Positions 8,880 to 18,380 are shown, counted from the first letter of the stretch. The stretch is DNA of 64,000 bases from Nocardia arizonensis (GCF_001310275.1 NZ_LGYZ01000009.1:1-64000), one strand, 5' to 3'. The notes: generated from the sequence alone by a model not told the origin. Numbers and translations are program-made.

Positions 8880-9526
8880 TGCGGGGGGCCGAGCAGAACG
8901 GTCTGCGGCGCGAGGTGGGCGCCGGTCTGACGACCGTGGCCGCGGTGGCGGTCGCGGGTATCGTCGGCGGGGTGATCTGGGGTCTGCTGGCCCCCGCCGA
9001 ACAGCTGCTGGTCACCCAGCCGGGGCGCGGGGCCGCCCTGACCGGGGAGAGCGTGCACCAATTCGATTCCGTGGCGATCTTCGTCTGTATCGGCGCGGCG
9101 CTTGGAGTGCTGTCCGCGGCGAGCGCGTGGCGGCTGCGCGGCGTGCGCGGTCCGATTCTCCAACTCGGCGTGCTGCTCGGGGCCGCGCTGAGCGCCTGTG
9201 TCATGCGACTGGTCGGCGAAGCGGTGGCCGAATGGCACCATCCGCGACCCGATGACCCGCCGGTGGGGCAGATCATCTCCATCGCTCCGGTCGTTGGCAC
9301 CGCGCTGGCGCTGATCGTCCAACCGCTGATCGCCTCGCTGGTCATGCTGTTCCTGGCGGCGTTGAGCCCGCGCGAGGATCTCGGCACCGGATTCGGCGGC
9401 GCGTTCGGCGGGAGCCGTCCGGTGCCGAGGTACGGGCCGAACGCGCCCGAGCCCGTGAGCGGTCTCATTCCCTACGGCACGCCGATCCCGTACGAGGGTC
9501 ACGCGGATCCGTTGTCGCGGAGTTGA
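8879..9526 (+). CDS. DUF2567 family membrane protein
   Basis: The 215-residue protein has four hydrophobic segments and a soluble Pro/Gly-rich tail. GTG 8879 overlaps the bsaP TAG (TAGTG), which fixes the start and indicates coupling. A DUF2567 protein sits behind bioB and bsaP in mycobacteria as well, so it is a conserved third gene of the biotin synthase operon with no known function. A transport or membrane-support role for biotin synthesis is possible but only inferred from linkage. Confidence 0.85.
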   Translation: MRGAEQNGLRREVGAGLTTVAAVAVAGIVGGVIWGLLAPAEQLLVTQPGRGAALTGESVHQFDSVAIFVCIGAALGVLSAASAWRLRGVRGPILQLGVLLGAALSACVMRLVGEAVAEWHHPRPDDPPVGQIISIAPVVGTALALIVQPLIASLVMLFLAALSPREDLGTGFGGAFGGSRPVPRYGPNAPEPVSGLIPYGTPIPYEGHADPLSRS

Positions 9527-9861
9527 TCCGGTCACTGAGCGGTTCCGGTCGCCGGGTCGGAATCCGGCGCGCGGTCGTGTCGCGCCGTCGCCGGTGAGCC
9601 GGGGCAGCGCGGCGGTACGGCCGTTGCTCGGCAGAGTAGGTCGCCGATCGCGCCTTCGACGAGCAAGCGGGCCGTCGCCTGCGGTCCGGTCGGCGTCGGT
9701 GGCGTCGAGCCGGTAGCCGTCGAACCTCGCGGTCCCGCACCCGAGTTCGTCGGACCGGCGAGCACCGACCCGCGCCGCGATCGAATCCCGCCGAAAATCG
9801 CTGGTAGGGCAGACCTCCGCACGGATACCCTGTAGTGGTGAGTCGACGGGAGGTGTCGGTG
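9527..9861. other. Intergenic region before a small ORF
   Basis: No convincing gene is present. A TANNNT-type -10 (TACCCT, 9826-9831) lies near the right end and could start a short leader for the small basic protein at 9862. Long open frames on the minus strand here have Pro/Arg/Ser-rich, shadow-like translations. Confidence 0.5.
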
Positions 9862-10035
9862 ATGAAGGGGATCGGGAAGTCCGTGCCGGGGGTCGAGCCC
9901 GCCGACGAGCGCCCGGATCTGGTGGCGTGGCGGCGGCGTAACGCGCTGCGGCAGTGCAATGCCGCCCAGCCCGTGCGCAACAAGCGCAAGTACCGGCGCG
10001 GCGCCAAGCATCGCAAGCGCGGACAGCACGACTGA
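9862..10035 (+). CDS. Small basic protein, function unknown
   Basis: This 57-codon ORF begins at an ATG with a strong ribosome site (GGGAGGTG ending about 5-6 nt upstream) and a possible -10 (TACCCT) 30 nt before it. Third positions are mostly G or C, as in its neighbours. The product is very basic, and its last 20 residues are dominated by Lys, Arg and His (for example RNKRKYRRGAKHRKRG), which suggests nucleic-acid or ribosome binding. I recognise no family. A terminator follows 20 nt after the stop, consistent with a real transcription unit. Confidence 0.5.
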   Translation: MKGIGKSVPGVEPADERPDLVAWRRRNALRQCNAAQPVRNKRKYRRGAKHRKRGQHD

Positions 10036-10055
10036 GAACACTTCGAAACCGGTTG

Positions 10056-10085
10056 CGGCCCCGATCATCACGGTGATCGGGGCCG
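10056..10085. terminator. Bidirectional terminator
   Basis: A perfect 12-bp stem (10056-10067 with 10074-10085, cggccccgatca) encloses a 6-nt loop. It lies between the convergent small basic protein gene and nrtR. Confidence 0.65.
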
Positions 10086-10087
10086 TG

Positions 10088-10846
10088 TCACGTCGGCGGC
10101 CGGAACGCCGCGAACTCGTCGGTGACGCGGATGACGGAATCGGTGAACCGGTACAGCGCCGCGGGGCGTCCACCCGCCCGGCCGGGCGGTGCCGTGTCAC
10201 CGGTGGGGGTGATGACCCCGCGGCGTGAGAGCACGCGCTGGAGGTTGGTCGTGTCCACGTCGTAACCCAGTGCGGCGCAATAGATCGCGCGCAGCGTGGA
10301 CATGGTGAAGGTATCGGGGGCCAGCGCGAAGGCGATATTCGTGTAGGACAGTTTCGCCGCGAGGCGGGTGCGGGCGTGGTCGACGACGACACCGTGGTCG
10401 AAGGACATGGTCGGCAGGGCCGAGACCGGATGCCAGGTGGTGTCGTCGGGCAGTTTCGGATCGGCGGTGAGCGGGACCAGGCCGAGGTAGGCCGAGGCGA
10501 TGCGGCGCGGCGCGGGCACTCGGTCGGGTGCGCTGAAGACGGCGAGCTGCTCGAGGTGGGCCAGTTCGCGCACGTCGACCTTCTCGGCGAGTTGGCGCCG
10601 GGCGGAGGTGTCGAGATCCTCGTTGTCGCGCAGTCGGCCGCCCGGTAGGGACCAGGTGTCCTTCTGCGGGTCGAGTGCGCGTTCCCACAGCAACACCGCC
10701 AGTTCGGTTCGCCGGCCGGGCCGGGGGGCGGCGTAACCCGTTTCCACGGGCTCGGCGACGCTGCTACCTGCGGTGATGTCCTCGCAGAAGCGGCGAACCT
10801 GGAACACCGCGGTGAGCGTTTCGTGGATGGTGCTACTATGGGGCAC
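10088..10846 (-). CDS. nrtR: Nudix-related transcriptional regulator of NAD synthesis, NrtR-like
   Basis: The 252-residue protein joins an N-terminal Nudix-like domain ([24 protein letters not shown], a degenerate Nudix box) to a C-terminal winged-helix region ([15 protein letters not shown]). This is the layout of NrtR, which senses ADP-ribose or related metabolites and represses NAD genes. It is divergent from nadABC, as in mycobacteria. GTG 10846 is chosen because a -10 box TAGAAT ends exactly 7 nt before it, implying a leaderless mRNA, and because the protein from there begins with the conserved Nudix-NrtR N-terminus. The degenerate Nudix box suggests a binding rather than hydrolytic role. 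Confidence 0.85.
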   Translation of the reverse strand: MPHSSTIHETLTAVFQVRRFCEDITAGSSVAEPVETGYAAPRPGRRTELAVLLWERALDPQKDTWSLPGGRLRDNEDLDTSARRQLAEKVDVRELAHLEQLAVFSAPDRVPAPRRIASAYLGLVPLTADPKLPDDTTWHPVSALPTMSFDHGVVVDHARTRLAAKLSYTNIAFALAPDTFTMSTLRAIYCAALGYDVDTTNLQRVLSRRGVITPTGDTAPPGRAGGRPAALYRFTDSVIRVTDEFAAFRPPT

Positions 10847-10869
10847 GTTTTCGATTCTAAGTCGAAAAC
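10834..10869 (+). promoter_or_regulatory. nadA promoter and NrtR operator
   Basis: A -10 box TACTAT (10834-10839) for nadA is followed by a 23-bp inverted repeat with 8-bp perfect arms (gttttcga 10847-10854, tcgaaaac 10862-10869). On the other strand the centre of this repeat contains TAGAAT, the -10 of nrtR. Occupancy by NrtR would therefore shut both promoters. Confidence 0.78.
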
Positions 10870-10922
10870 CTGGTTGGGTGCGAATCGGCGAGATCGCCGA
10901 CCGCACGAAGAAGGGAGCCATC

Positions 10923-11966
10923 ATGGCGACGACAGGTGCGAACACGGCGCCCGCGCTGATGGAACACGTGATCGACGGACCGTTCGGATTCACCGGAGTC
11001 GAGGCGACGCCGGAGTGGGCGCGGGAGATTCGGCGGCTCGCGCGCGAGCGCAACGCGACCATCCTGGCGCACAACTACCAGCTGCCCGAGATCCAGGACG
11101 TGGCGGACCACGTCGGTGACTCGCTGGCGCTCTCGCGCATCGCGGCCGAAGCCGCGCAGGACACCATCGTGTTCTGCGGCGTGCACTTCATGGCCGAGAC
11201 CGCCAAGATCCTCAGCCCGGACAAGACCGTGCTGATTCCCGATCAGCGCGCGGGCTGTTCGCTGGCCGATTCGATCACCGCGGATGAGCTGCGCGCCTGG
11301 AAGGCCGAATACCCGAACGCCGTGGTCGTCTCGTACGTGAACACCACCGCCGAGGTCAAGGCATTGACCGATATCTGCTGCACCTCGTCCAACGCCGTTG
11401 ACGTGGTGGCGTCCATCGATCCCGAGCGAGAGGTGCTGTTCCTGCCCGACCAGTTCCTCGGCGCGCACGTCAAGCGCGTGACCGGCCGGGAGAACATGCA
11501 CATCTGGGCGGGCGAATGCCACGTGCACGCGGGCATCAACGGCGACGAACTCACCGAACAGGCCCGCACCAATCCCGACGCCGAGCTGTTCGTGCACCCC
11601 GAATGCGGCTGCGCCACCTCGGCGCTGTACCTGGCGGGCGAGGGCGCGTTCCCCGCCGAGCGGGTGCACATCCTGTCCACCGGCGGCATGATCGACGCCG
11701 CGCGCGCGGCCACCTCGAATCGGGTGCTGGTGGCCACCGAGATCGGCATGCTGCACCAGTTGCGCAAGGCCGCGCCCGGTATCGATTTCCGGGCCGTCAA
11801 CGATCGCGCGTCCTGCAAGTACATGAAGATGATCACCCCGGCCGCGCTGCTGCGATGCCTGACCGACGGCGCCGACGAGGTGCACGTCGACCGGGAGATG
11901 GCCGCGCGCGGCCGCAGTTCCGTCCAGCGCATGATCGAGATCGGAAACCCCGGTGGAGGCGAGTGA
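10923..11966 (+). CDS. nadA: Quinolinate synthase
   Basis: The 347-residue enzyme condenses iminoaspartate with dihydroxyacetone phosphate to quinolinate, the second step of de novo NAD synthesis. The three cysteines expected to hold the [4Fe-4S] cluster are visible at Cys112 (AGCSLAD), Cys199 (GECHVH) and Cys298 (RASCKYM). ATG 10923 follows an AAGGGAG ribosome site. It is first in nadA-nadB-nadC and overlaps nadB by 14 nt. Expression is expected to be repressed by the divergent NrtR. Confidence 0.96.
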   Translation: MATTGANTAPALMEHVIDGPFGFTGVEATPEWAREIRRLARERNATILAHNYQLPEIQDVADHVGDSLALSRIAAEAAQDTIVFCGVHFMAETAKILSPDKTVLIPDQRAGCSLADSITADELRAWKAEYPNAVVVSYVNTTAEVKALTDICCTSSNAVDVVASIDPEREVLFLPDQFLGAHVKRVTGRENMHIWAGECHVHAGINGDELTEQARTNPDAELFVHPECGCATSALYLAGEGAFPAERVHILSTGGMIDAARAATSNRVLVATEIGMLHQLRKAAPGIDFRAVNDRASCKYMKMITPAALLRCLTDGADEVHVDREMAARGRSSVQRMIEIGNPGGGE

Positions 11967-13671
11967 GGCCGCACGCGTCGAGTGGGAGACCACGGCCGAT
12001 CTGGTCGTGATCGGCGGCGGCGTCGCCGGGCTCACCGCGGCGCGCACCGCGTCCCTGCGCGGATCACGGGTGTTGGTGCTCAGCAAGGGCGGTCCCACCG
12101 ACACCGCGACGCAATACGCCCAGGGTGGTATCGCCGTGGTCGCCCCCGGCGGGGATTCCATCGAATCGCACGTGCAGGACACGGTGGCCGCGGGTGCGGG
12201 ACTCTGCGAGGTCGACGCGGTGCGCTCGGTCGTCGAGGGCGGTCAGGCGGCGGTGGCCGCGCTGACCGACCTCGGCGCGGTCTTCGACCTCGGTCGCGAC
12301 GGCCAGATCTCGCGCACCCGCGAGGGCGGCCACAGCATCCGGCGGATCATCCACGCGGGCGGCGACGCCACGGGCGCGGAGGTGCAGCGCGCACTCAACG
12401 CGGCGGGGTTGCCGGTGATGTTCGGCGCGGCGGCCTGCGAGGTGGTCACCGGACCCGGCGGCGTGCGGGGAGTGATCGCGGTGTCGGAACAGGGTTTCGG
12501 CGTAGTGCACACCCCGGCCGTGCTGCTGGCCACCGGCGGCCTCGGCCAGCTCTACGCGCTCAGCACCAATCCGCCCGGCGCGACCGCCGACGGTATCGCG
12601 CTGGCGCTGTGGGCGGGCGCGGCGGTCGCGGATCTGGAATTCGTGCAGTTCCACCCGACCGTGCTGTACACACCCGGCGGCACCGGTCGTCGTCCGCTGA
12701 TCAGCGAGGCGGTGCGCGGCGAGGGCGCGACCCTGGTCGATAACCGCGGCCGGTCGGTGACCGCGGGGGCGCACCCGCGCGGTGACCTCGCCCCGCGCGA
12801 TGTGGTCTCGCGGGCCATCGCCGCGCGCATGCGCGAACTCGGCGTCGACCACGTCTACCTCGACGCGCGCGGTATCGAGGAGTTCGACCGGCGTTTCCCC
12901 ACCATCACCGCGTCCTGCCGCGCGGCCGGACTCGATCCGCGCGCCGATCTGATCCCGGTGGCCCCGGCCGCGCACTATCAGTGCGGCGGCGTGGTCACCG
13001 ATCCGTACGGGCGCACCGGCGTGCCCGGTCTCTACGCCGCGGGTGAGGTGGCGCGCACGGGTCTGCACGGCGGCAACCGGCTGGCCTCCAACTCGCTGCT
13101 CGAGGGTCTCGTGATCGGGGAGCGGGTCGGCGTTGCCGTCGCCGAACGGCGCGAGGTCGCCGCCGAGGTCACCGAGGTCACCGGGATACGCACCCGCACC
13201 ATGCCCCGGGTGGCGCGCGCGGCGGTACAACAGGTGATGACCGCGCACGCCTCGGTGGTTCGCGACCGTGACGGACTCGAGGAGGCGAGCGCGCGGCTGG
13301 AACGCGCGGTGCTGCGCAGTATGTCGACCCGGTTCGCCCAGTCGATCCGTGATCCCGGCGCGACGACCGTGCCCGCCGCGCCGGAGATAGTCGCCGCCCA
13401 ACGTATCGCCGACCTCGAGGACGGCGCGCTGACCCTCACCGCGCGGGTCGTGCTGCTGGCCGCGAGCGTGCGAACCGAGAGTCGCGGCTGCCACACCCGA
13501 TCCGACCATCCCTATTCCGAACCCGCACTGCGGCACAGTATTCCGATCCGCCTCGACAGCGACGGACATCCCGACGTGCGGCCGATGGGAGGCACTCCGG
13601 AAGGTCCGCTGCTGGCCGACCGGCTGGCCGCCGATCCGTACGGGCCGCCACTGTCGGTGGCCGTGCCGTGA
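11953..13671 (+). CDS. nadB: L-aspartate oxidase
   Basis: This 572-residue FAD enzyme oxidises L-aspartate to iminoaspartate for NadA. It shows the dinucleotide-binding GGGVAG at residues 21-26, the succinate-dehydrogenase-like flavoprotein motifs ([31 protein letters not shown]) and [21 protein letters not shown] near the FAD site. The GTG start lies inside the 3' end of nadA, which fits coupled translation. The C-terminal helical domain seems complete, with a Tyr/Pro-rich tail. Confidence 0.95.
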   Translation: MEASEAARVEWETTADLVVIGGGVAGLTAARTASLRGSRVLVLSKGGPTDTATQYAQGGIAVVAPGGDSIESHVQDTVAAGAGLCEVDAVRSVVEGGQAAVAALTDLGAVFDLGRDGQISRTREGGHSIRRIIHAGGDATGAEVQRALNAAGLPVMFGAAACEVVTGPGGVRGVIAVSEQGFGVVHTPAVLLATGGLGQLYALSTNPPGATADGIALALWAGAAVADLEFVQFHPTVLYTPGGTGRRPLISEAVRGEGATLVDNRGRSVTAGAHPRGDLAPRDVVSRAIAARMRELGVDHVYLDARGIEEFDRRFPTITASCRAAGLDPRADLIPVAPAAHYQCGGVVTDPYGRTGVPGLYAAGEVARTGLHGGNRLASNSLLEGLVIGERVGVAVAERREVAAEVTEVTGIRTRTMPRVARAAVQQVMTAHASVVRDRDGLEEASARLERAVLRSMSTRFAQSIRDPGATTVPAAPEIVAAQRIADLEDGALTLTARVVLLAASVRTESRGCHTRSDHPYSEPALRHSIPIRLDSDGHPDVRPMGGTPEGPLLADRLAADPYGPPLSVAVP

Positions 13672-13699
13672 CCGCCGTCGACATCGTGAGGAGCGCCGC

Positions 13700-14575
13700 A
13701 TGACCCACGCCCCCGTGACCCTCGACCCCGCACTGAACCGCGAGGAGGTCCGCACGCTGATCCGCACCGCGCTGGACGAGGATCTGCGCTACGGCCCCGA
13801 CGTCACCACGCTGGCGACCGTGCCCGCCGACGCCGCGGTCAAGGCGTCGGTGGTCTCCCGCCAGTCCGGCGTGCTCGCCGGACTCGATATCGGCCTGCTC
13901 GTGTTGGACGAGGTGATCGGCGCGGGGAACTACGAGGTCACCGCGCGGGTCGCGGACGGGACCCGGCTCGACCCGGGCACGGCGGCACTGGGGATCGTCG
14001 CGCCGACCCGCGCTCTGCTGACCGCCGAGCGGACCATGCTCAACCTTGTCTGCCATCTGTCCGGCATCGCCACCGCCACCGCGGCCTGGGTCGCCGAGGT
14101 GGCGGGCACCGGATGCCGCATCCGTGACAGCCGCAAGACCCTGCCCGGTCTGCGCGCCATCCAGAAGTACGCGGTGCGGGTGGGCGGCGGAGTGAACCAC
14201 CGGATGGGTCTCGGCGACGCCGCGCTGATCAAGGACAACCACGTGGTCGCCGCCGGATCGGTGGTCGAGGCATTGCGCGCGGTCCGGGCGCTGGCACCGG
14301 ACATCCCGTGCGAGGTCGAGGTGGACAGCCTCGAACAGCTCGACGCCGTCCTGGCCGAGGGCGTGGAACTCGTACTGCTGGACAACTTCCCGCTGTGGCA
14401 GACCCAGGCGGCGGTGCAGCGCCGCAATGCCGTCGCGCCGGGAACCGAACTGGAATCCTCCGGCGGACTGCGGCTGGAGGACGCCGCCGACTACGCGCGC
14501 ACCGGTGTCGACTATCTGGCGGTCGGGGCGCTCACCCATTCGGTGCGCGTGCTCGACCTCGGACTCGACATGTAG
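13700..14575 (+). CDS. nadC: Nicotinate-nucleotide pyrophosphorylase (carboxylating)
   Basis: The 291-residue enzyme converts quinolinate and PRPP to nicotinate mononucleotide, the third step of the pathway. Recognisable motifs include RDSRKTLPGLRAIQKYAV, GGGVNHRMGLGDAALIKDNH and EVEVDSLEQ, carrying the basic residues of the quinolinate/PRPP site. It starts 28 nt after nadB with a GAGGAG ribosome site and closes the nad operon. Its stop lies 2 nt from the stop of the convergent winged-helix gene. Confidence 0.95.
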   Translation: MTHAPVTLDPALNREEVRTLIRTALDEDLRYGPDVTTLATVPADAAVKASVVSRQSGVLAGLDIGLLVLDEVIGAGNYEVTARVADGTRLDPGTAALGIVAPTRALLTAERTMLNLVCHLSGIATATAAWVAEVAGTGCRIRDSRKTLPGLRAIQKYAVRVGGGVNHRMGLGDAALIKDNHVVAAGSVVEALRAVRALAPDIPCEVEVDSLEQLDAVLAEGVELVLLDNFPLWQTQAAVQRRNAVAPGTELESSGGLRLEDAADYARTGVDYLAVGALTHSVRVLDLGLDM

Positions 14576-14577
14576 CG

Positions 14578-15756
14578 TCAGGCGGTCAGTTCCCGTTCCA
14601 GCGGGGTGCGGAAGCGGGGGATCGCGCGCACGTCGCCGTACCATTCGGCGATGCGGGCGATCTCCTCGTCGATGGCGGCGCGTGCCTGCGCGCCGACGTC
14701 CTCGAGCAGCCGGTGCGCGATCCGGCCGTCCTTGCGCTGACCCCAGCCGCCGACGATGCGGCCGTCCCACCAGATACTCGGACCGATATTGCCGTTGCGG
14801 TCGAACAGCGCCGGTCCGTGCGGACCCAGAAACCACTCGCGCGACCGCCATCCCATCGGGGTCGGGTCGAGTGCGGGCAGCACCGCCGCCGCCGGCTCCG
14901 GTGCGGCGACGGGCTCGAGATCGTCGGCCAGGACGACGCCGGTCGTTCCGTCCAGATCGACCTCGACCACGTCGAGGCGGGCGAGGGTCGCGCGGACCTG
15001 CGCGAGTGTCCAGCCGGTCCACCATTTGAGGTCCGCGACCGGTGCGGGCCCGAAGGCGCGCAGCCAACGGCGCACCAGTTCGTCGCGGGCATGTTCGGGC
15101 GCCGGCGTCGGCACGCCGTCGGGCAGCCACGATTCGATGGGCGCCCAACTGTACTGGCTGCTGGTCCACCCGCCGTTGGGGCGGCCGCGCACGATGCGCC
15201 CTTGGCAGCCGAGGATCACCAGCACCCAGGTGGTGATGTTCGTCGGCCGCGAATAGCTCTTGTCCGGCGCCGTATTCACCTGGGTGCGCAGCGCGGGCAC
15301 GTCCTTGCTGAGCTGCGCCCCGGTGGCCGCGCCGCGAGCCAGCAACGCCCGGTGCGTCTGCTCCTCGACATCGGCCAGCCACGGTGCGACCGGTCCGTCC
15401 ACGACCGCGGCCGCGTCGATGAACTTGCCGTAGGTGCGCCGCTGCCGCACCGCCAGATCGTCGGCGCACGAGGCTTGCAGGGCGGGCACCAGATCGACCG
15501 GTGCGACGAACATCGTGCGTCGCATGGCCAGCATGCGCAGCAACGAACGATCCTCGTACAGCGCCCTTTCCACATCGGCGGGCCGGGCAACGTGTGACCG
15601 CGCGCCGATCGAGAGGAAGACCGTGGCCGGGTCGGTGGCGTGCAACACCACCAGCGAGCGCACGATGTCGGCGACATCGTCACCGCGCGTCGCGTGCGCG
15701 AGCCGATGCCGAACGGAGAGCCGAGCCCGCCGCTGCGCGGCATCGATCGAACGCAT
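14578..15756 (-). CDS. Winged-helix protein of the AlkZ-like DNA glycosylase family (HTH_42)
   Basis: The 392-residue protein matches the PF06224 family (AlkZ/AlkX-like), built of tandem winged helices with a C-terminal beta region (FLGPHGPALFDRNGNIGPSIWWDGRIVGGWGQRKDGRI). Characterised members excise bulky or crosslinked bases using a Q-x-Q or Q-x-D motif near the N-terminus. At the matching place here (IVRSLVVLHATDP) I read His39-x-Thr41, so the residue set differs and glycosylase activity is uncertain. The gene is convergent with nadC and monocistronic. Confidence 0.75.
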   Translation of the reverse strand: MRSIDAAQRRARLSVRHRLAHATRGDDVADIVRSLVVLHATDPATVFLSIGARSHVARPADVERALYEDRSLLRMLAMRRTMFVAPVDLVPALQASCADDLAVRQRRTYGKFIDAAAVVDGPVAPWLADVEEQTHRALLARGAATGAQLSKDVPALRTQVNTAPDKSYSRPTNITTWVLVILGCQGRIVRGRPNGGWTSSQYSWAPIESWLPDGVPTPAPEHARDELVRRWLRAFGPAPVADLKWWTGWTLAQVRATLARLDVVEVDLDGTTGVVLADDLEPVAAPEPAAAVLPALDPTPMGWRSREWFLGPHGPALFDRNGNIGPSIWWDGRIVGGWGQRKDGRIAHRLLEDVGAQARAAIDEEIARIAEWYGDVRAIPRFRTPLERELTA

Positions 15757-15782
15757 ATGCGAATACTAGCCGCGCACCGCCC

Positions 15783-16277
15783 TCACAGTCCGAACTGCCC
15801 CGGATCCAGTCGCAGCGCCCCGCACGCCTCGCGGACCGCGGCAACCTCGGCCTGATCGAAGTCGCCGTCGGCATTGCCGATCATGATCCCGATCTGCACC
15901 ACGGCCTCGGCCTCGGTCGCCTTGCCCGCGACCTTGGCGATCTGCTGGAGCACATGCGCGCGGCCGAAGGCGGGGTCGGCGGTGATCCTGGCGCAGTTGT
16001 CCTCGAACAGCGCGCGCAGTTCGTCGGCGGGGAAATTGCCGAGCGCCGGTTCGGTGCCGACCAGTCCGGCCACCCGCGTCCGCTCGCTCGGATCGATCGT
16101 GCCGTCGGCCGCCGCGACCAGCGCGCACATGCCCATCGCGGCGTCTCGGAACGCCCCGCCGCGCAGGTCGTTCTTCTTGGCCAGCAACTGCTTACGCCAC
16201 TGCGGCGCCTTGTCCATCACATCCATCAGACGGCCGAAGGTGTTCGCGTTGGACACCAGCCTGTTCAAGAAGGCCAT
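15783..16277 (-). CDS. TerB-family tellurite-resistance-like protein
   Basis: The 164-residue all-helical protein matches the TerB/DjlA N-terminal fold: LVAAADGTIDPSERTRVAGLVG, then MIGNADGDFDQAEVAAVREACGAL, the acidic metal-binding repeats of the family. The ATG at 16277 is supported by GGGGAG upstream. TerB proteins work with TerD/TerC proteins in a poorly understood metal-linked stress response; a TerD gene lies 4 kb away on the same strand but separated by other genes. No signal peptide is present. Confidence 0.83.
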   Translation of the reverse strand: MAFLNRLVSNANTFGRLMDVMDKAPQWRKQLLAKKNDLRGGAFRDAAMGMCALVAAADGTIDPSERTRVAGLVGTEPALGNFPADELRALFEDNCARITADPAFGRAHVLQQIAKVAGKATEAEAVVQIGIMIGNADGDFDQAEVAAVREACGALRLDPGQFGL

Positions 16278-16445
16278 GACTGCTCCCCGGAGAGTGGGTT
16301 CGGCCCGCGGGCGGAATCCCGAAATCGACATAGGACACGCGCGCACCGCGACGTCCGGCCTGCGCGCCTCATTATCGGCCAAAAGCCGGGCGGTGTTAAT
16401 CCCTCGGGCGCATCGAACGACACCGCCGCGTGCGATCATGCGGAC

Positions 16446-17441
16446 ATGAGGCGCGCGTGCGGATTGCCTGCTGTTTGCTTGATGCTGTTGGCCTTGTCGA
16501 TCGCCGCGGGTGTCACCGGGGCGCAGGCCGGAGCCGACCCGGACTGTCCGGTGCGGGTCGCGGTGCGGCCGGTGTCGATCACGGTGGACGGCGAGCAGGC
16601 CACCGGCCGGGTGTACGAACCCGAACGCTGCGGCGCGGCGCGGGCGCGGGCACTGGTCGTCGCGGTGCACGGACACAACGGTTCATCGGCGGACTACGCC
16701 GACTACCTGACCGCCATCGCGGCGCGCACCGAAACCCCGTTGCTGGTCATGGATCTGCGCGGCGATACAGGGACGTGGCGTACCGGGGAGTGGAATCTGT
16801 GGGCGGGGCAGCGCGACATCGTCGCCGCCACCCGCTGGTACCGCGACGCGCGTCCCGATATCGCGCGCACCGTGCTGTGGGGCTGGAGCCAGGGCGCCAT
16901 CACGGGCGGACTCGCCGCCGCGCACGGACCGCGCGGACTGTTCGACTACTGGGTCGACAACTACGGTCCCGCCGACGATTTCACCATGTGGGCGGGCGGC
17001 GCGGCGGTCGATCCGGCGTTGCCCGGTCAGATCGAACGCGACGCGGGCGGTTGTTCGCCGATCGTCTGCCCCGCGGCCTACGCCGAACGTTCGCCCGTCC
17101 TGCTGGCCGGGCGCATGGATGTGCGCCGGGCGTTCGTGGTGCACGGCACCGCCGACACCGTGGTGCCCTACGCGGCAGGCCTGGAGATGCGCGCCGGACT
17201 CGTGGCGGCGGGCGTGCCGACCTCGATGTACACCGTGGTCACCGGTCGCGGACTCGACGGCGGCGTCGCGCCGGGCGACCACGGTGTCGGACCCGCCTTC
17301 TTCGAGGGCGGCTGCGTGGTGGAACGGCTGGTGCTCGGCAGCGAACCCGTGGACGGGCCGGACCGCGACTACCTGGTCGATGTCGCTTCGGGCACGGTCA
17401 CCGCGCCGCCCGCCCCGCCCGGCGCCAAATGCGCCGCTTGA
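16446..17441 (+). CDS. Secreted alpha/beta hydrolase (esterase/PHB-depolymerase-like)
   Basis: The 331-residue product begins with a signal peptide (about residues 1-30, cleavage near AQA-GAD), so it is probably secreted. The nucleophile motif is G-W-S-Q-G (Ser148); GTADTVVPY supplies a likely catalytic Asp and GDHGVG a likely His. Four or more cysteines suggest disulfides outside the cell. The sequence resembles secreted esterase or prolyl-oligopeptidase-like hydrolases; substrate unknown. A decayed penicillin-binding protein follows immediately, in the same reading frame. Confidence 0.75.
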   Translation: MRRACGLPAVCLMLLALSIAAGVTGAQAGADPDCPVRVAVRPVSITVDGEQATGRVYEPERCGAARARALVVAVHGHNGSSADYADYLTAIAARTETPLLVMDLRGDTGTWRTGEWNLWAGQRDIVAATRWYRDARPDIARTVLWGWSQGAITGGLAAAHGPRGLFDYWVDNYGPADDFTMWAGGAAVDPALPGQIERDAGGCSPIVCPAAYAERSPVLLAGRMDVRRAFVVHGTADTVVPYAAGLEMRAGLVAAGVPTSMYTVVTGRGLDGGVAPGDHGVGPAFFEGGCVVERLVLGSEPVDGPDRDYLVDVASGTVTAPPAPPGAKCAA

Positions 17442-18380
17442 GTCGGCGGCGTCGGCGCGTCCGGGCCGGTGGCAGGCCGCGAAGCCACCACCCTCGACAT
17501 CGGCCTCCAGCGCGCCGCGGAGGCCGCGCTGGCGCCGATCGGACAGCCCCGCCGCCGTCGTCGCGCTCACGCCGTCGACCGGTGCGGTGGTCGCGGTGGC
17601 GCAGAACGCCGCCGCGGACGCGCAGGGTCCGATCGCGCTGACCGGCCTGTATCCGCCCGGTTCGACCTTCAAGACGGTCACCGCGTCGGCCGCCCGCCAG
17701 GCCGGTACGGTCACCCCCGACACGGTGCTGCCCTGTCCTGGGGTGGCCGACATCGAGGGCCGCCGCATCCCCAACGACGACAACTTCGATCTTGGGCAGT
17801 GCCACTGCACACGGCCTTCGCCCGCTCCTGTAACACCACGATGGCCGCGCTGGCGGTGCGACTGCCCGCGACGGCGCTGACCGACGCCGCCGCCCAACTC
17901 GGCCTCGGCCTCGACTACGTGACCCCCGGACTGACCACGGTGACCGGCAAGGTGCCCGCCGCCGACACTCCCGCACAGCGGGTCGAATCGAGTATCGGCC
18001 AAGGGCAGGTCACGGCCTCGCCCTTCGGTATGGCACTGGTCGCCGCCGCCCTCGCGCACGGATCGCCGCCCGCGCCCGTCCTGGTCGCGGGTCGTCCCGG
18101 CGTCGCCGACCGCACCCCGGGCGCGCTGGCGGAATCGGTGGACGCCCAGATCCGCGCCATGATGCGCGAGACCGTCACCGGCGGCACCGCCACCGCCCTG
18201 ACCGACATTCCGGGACTGCTCGGCAAGACGGGCACCGCCGAATACGGCGACAACACCCACGCGCACGGTTGGTTCGTCGGCATCGACGGCGATCTCGCCT
18301 TCGCGGTCTTCGTCGCCGACGCGGGCAGCTCGGCGCCCGCCGTCCAGGTCGCGGGGCGAATGTTGCGCGCACCACGCTGA
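17442..18380 (+). pseudogene. Frameshifted, N-terminally truncated penicillin-binding protein (transpeptidase domain)
   Basis: Three joined frames encode a transpeptidase domain: TTLDIGLQRAAEAALAPI in one frame, then VVALTPSTGAVVAVAQ and the active-site S-T-F-K (YPPGSTFK) in a second, then S-C-N, and the K-T-G box GKTGTAEYG back in the first. The shifts map to a C4 run at 17547-17550 (one C too many) and a G3 run at 17794-17796 (one G too few); correcting both restores one frame. The N-terminal dimerisation and NTF2-like domains expected in this lipoprotein-PBP family are absent. Either a decaying gene or two homopolymer sequencing errors in a shortened gene. Confidence 0.75.

Noticed and set aside
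13436..15469. 677-codon minus-strand frame across nadC and the winged-helix gene
   Set aside because: It overlaps two well-supported genes, and its translation is Arg/Gly/Ala-rich without any domain.
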